This document shows, piece by piece, positions 24,420 to 25,439 of a stretch of DNA of 25,439 bases; position 1 is the first letter of the stretch; each line of letters starts with the position of its first letter. The position numbers were made by a program, and so were the translations under genes. The notes below the pieces were generated by a model. That model did no database searches and was not told where the DNA came from. It saw only the letters and a list, made by a program, of their open reading frames with translations. This stretch comes from Flavobacteriales bacterium. Lineage in GTDB: Bacteria > Bacteroidota > Bacteroidia > Flavobacteriales_G > Salibacteraceae. Where the stretch lies: assembly GCA_003499525.1 (NCBI GenBank), contig DNTB01000087.1:16623-42061 (forward strand), written 5' to 3'.

Positions 24420-25346
24420 ATGCTCATGCTTCCTAAATATTCTAAGTTTCTTCTTTTCATCGCCATAACACTGTTCGCAAAGGGCGGAATGGAAGCGTTT
24501 GGGCAAAACAAAGTGGTCAATGTTGTCATACACGCCCGTTCTCCGGAAGACAAAAAGGTAAAAGATGTTTCTTTCTTACTCACACTTAATGAGCAGGAAG
24601 TAATGGATTTCATTTCTCCCAAAGCAGGAATGGAGTTCGTAATTCAACCTGACGATGGATCATACAAACTACGTGCAGAAAAAGACGGGTATGTAGTTAA
24701 AGAAATCTTCTTCAATTCTTTCGACTATCCTTACATTGAGGACTATGAGATCGCGGAAATAACATTGGAAATGGTTCCGGTAGAGGAAGGCCTGGAAGAA
24801 ATTGTTCAGGGCAAAATGGTGTATTCACCGGCTCGACAGAGGTTCGTAGTTAACAAAATCGATACGCTTCCAAGATACCTGCGAAATCAGGTGGAAGACC
24901 AACAGTTGACCATTGACGCGGCATATAATAAGTCGATGACCTACGGTGCTGGGTTAGTTGCGCTTGAAGAATATGAGTATGCCCGCGGCTACTACGATGT
25001 AGCCCACGAACTCAAACCCAATGACCCAGAGCCTGAGAAAATGTTGGCCGAACTGGATATCCTCATTGCTCAACAACATCAAAAAGATGACGATGAGCGC
25101 CGACATGAAGAAAAAACGTACATCAGTGTGCAGATCGGTGCTTTTCTGAAACCTTTTAAAATGGAGGTTTTCGACAATGTACAGGAAAAGAAAGTTATAT
25201 CAGGTCAGGACAATTTTACCCGGGTTATGACGGGTGAGTTTCAGGACCGACAGGTAGCAACACAGAGGCTAAATGAAATGCGCAATGCCGGTTTTCACGA
25301 TGCCTTTATCGTCACGATGAAAGAGAATATCCGAATCGGCTTTTAG
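24420..25346 (+). CDS. secreted protein with carboxypeptidase-regulatory-like, TPR-like and SPOR domains
   Basis: A 308-residue exported protein. The signal peptide covers about 1-29 (ending in AFGQ). A second ATG at codon 3 is an equally good start. Residues about 30-120 form a PEGA/carboxypeptidase-regulatory-like beta domain (DGSYKLRAEKDGYVVKEIFF). About 165-215 is a TPR-like helical pair (GLVALEEYEYARGYYDVAHE...PNDPEPEKMLAELD). The end (about 233-308, YISVQIGAFLKPFKMEVF ... VMTGEFQDRQVATQRLNEM ... DAFIVT) is a SPOR domain, which in other proteins binds denuded peptidoglycan. This suggests a periplasmic, cell-wall-associated role; the exact function is unknown. It is monocistronic with its own promoter. 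Confidence 0.82.
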   Translation: MLMLPKYSKFLLFIAITLFAKGGMEAFGQNKVVNVVIHARSPEDKKVKDVSFLLTLNEQEVMDFISPKAGMEFVIQPDDGSYKLRAEKDGYVVKEIFFNSFDYPYIEDYEIAEITLEMVPVEEGLEEIVQGKMVYSPARQRFVVNKIDTLPRYLRNQVEDQQLTIDAAYNKSMTYGAGLVALEEYEYARGYYDVAHELKPNDPEPEKMLAELDILIAQQHQKDDDERRHEEKTYISVQIGAFLKPFKMEVFDNVQEKKVISGQDNFTRVMTGEFQDRQVATQRLNEMRNAGFHDAFIVTMKENIRIGF

Positions 25347-25363
25347 CTTGGTTATCAGGGTAT

Positions 25364-25391
25364 TGCATTAATCAAATAAGTTTTACTTTTG
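25364..25391 (+). promoter_or_regulatory. promoter of the tRNA-Ala gene
   Basis: TTG (25364-25366) and TACTTTTG (25384-25391) with a 17-base spacer match the Bacteroidota promoter pattern, 10 bases ahead of the tRNA 5' end. Confidence 0.6.
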
Positions 25392-25401
25392 CCGTCATTT
25401 T

Positions 25402-25439
25402 GGGGCCATAGCTCAGCTGGCTAGAGCGTTTGACTGGCA
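25402..25439 (+). tRNA. tRNA-Ala (GGC), 5' half, cut by the window edge
   Basis: The acceptor 5' strand GGGGCCA, TA at 8-9, D-arm GCTC..GAGC, anticodon stem TTTGA and loop CTGGCA place GGC at positions 34-36, which reads Ala codons. The T-arm and 3' acceptor strand lie beyond the window. Confidence 0.9.

Overview
The window looks like a chromosome segment from a marine-type Bacteroidota, most likely Flavobacteriales (Cryomorphaceae-like). The evidence is two giant secreted proteins with the gliding-motility (CHU_C, type B) C-terminal sorting domain of the type IX secretion system, SprB repeats, promoter matches to the Bacteroidota -7 element TAnnTTTG, and methylmalonyl-CoA epimerase, DUF2147 and SPOR-type proteins typical of the phylum. 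The species call is inference.

Left end (1-2620, accessory). A tRNA with anticodon CAU (minus strand) is followed by a terminator and a small GIY-YIG nuclease gene. This terminator plus nuclease module recurs in tandem with a 390-bp period. Two further copies lie downstream, each preceded by a scrap of the tRNA 3' end in which the T-arm carries an 18-bp perfect palindrome. The last copy runs off the window. The middle copy has lost 51 bp, including the catalytic Glu codon, and carries about 1.5 kb of foreign DNA in its place: a complete DUF1016/YhcG-type PD-(D/E)XK nuclease gene and the truncated end of an unrecognised gene translationally coupled to it.

Middle (2681-16010). A two-gene minus-strand operon encodes an FAD-dependent DAO-type oxidoreductase and methylmalonyl-CoA epimerase. 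Divergent from it are two tandem paralogous surface proteins of 1474 and 2404 residues. They share an N-terminal cysteine-rich domain, Ig-like domains, a jelly-roll-like domain and a type B sorting domain. In the second protein the N-terminal domain is split by a 604-residue block that equals exactly eight SprB repeats, circularly permuted, with matching Cys-x-Gly boundaries. A second SprB array of a different subtype lies nearer the C terminus. This in-frame insertion of a repeat array into a conserved domain is the strongest finding.

Right end (16008-25439, mostly ordinary). In order: a membrane-anchored histidine-kinase-like protein that has lost its phosphoacceptor and ATP-binding motifs (minus); a coupled pair of a CoA-pyrophosphatase-like Nudix enzyme and a secreted Asp-box protein; a short region with a possible decayed ORF; a pair of a secreted DUF2147 protein and an acetyl-CoA hydrolase/CoA-transferase family enzyme; a convergent coupled operon of a fructosamine-kinase-family protein and an Uup-type ABC-F ATPase; a secreted SPOR/TPR-like protein; and the first half of a tRNA-Ala(GGC) cut by the window edge.

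No transposase, integrase, CRISPR array, rRNA or replication origin was seen.
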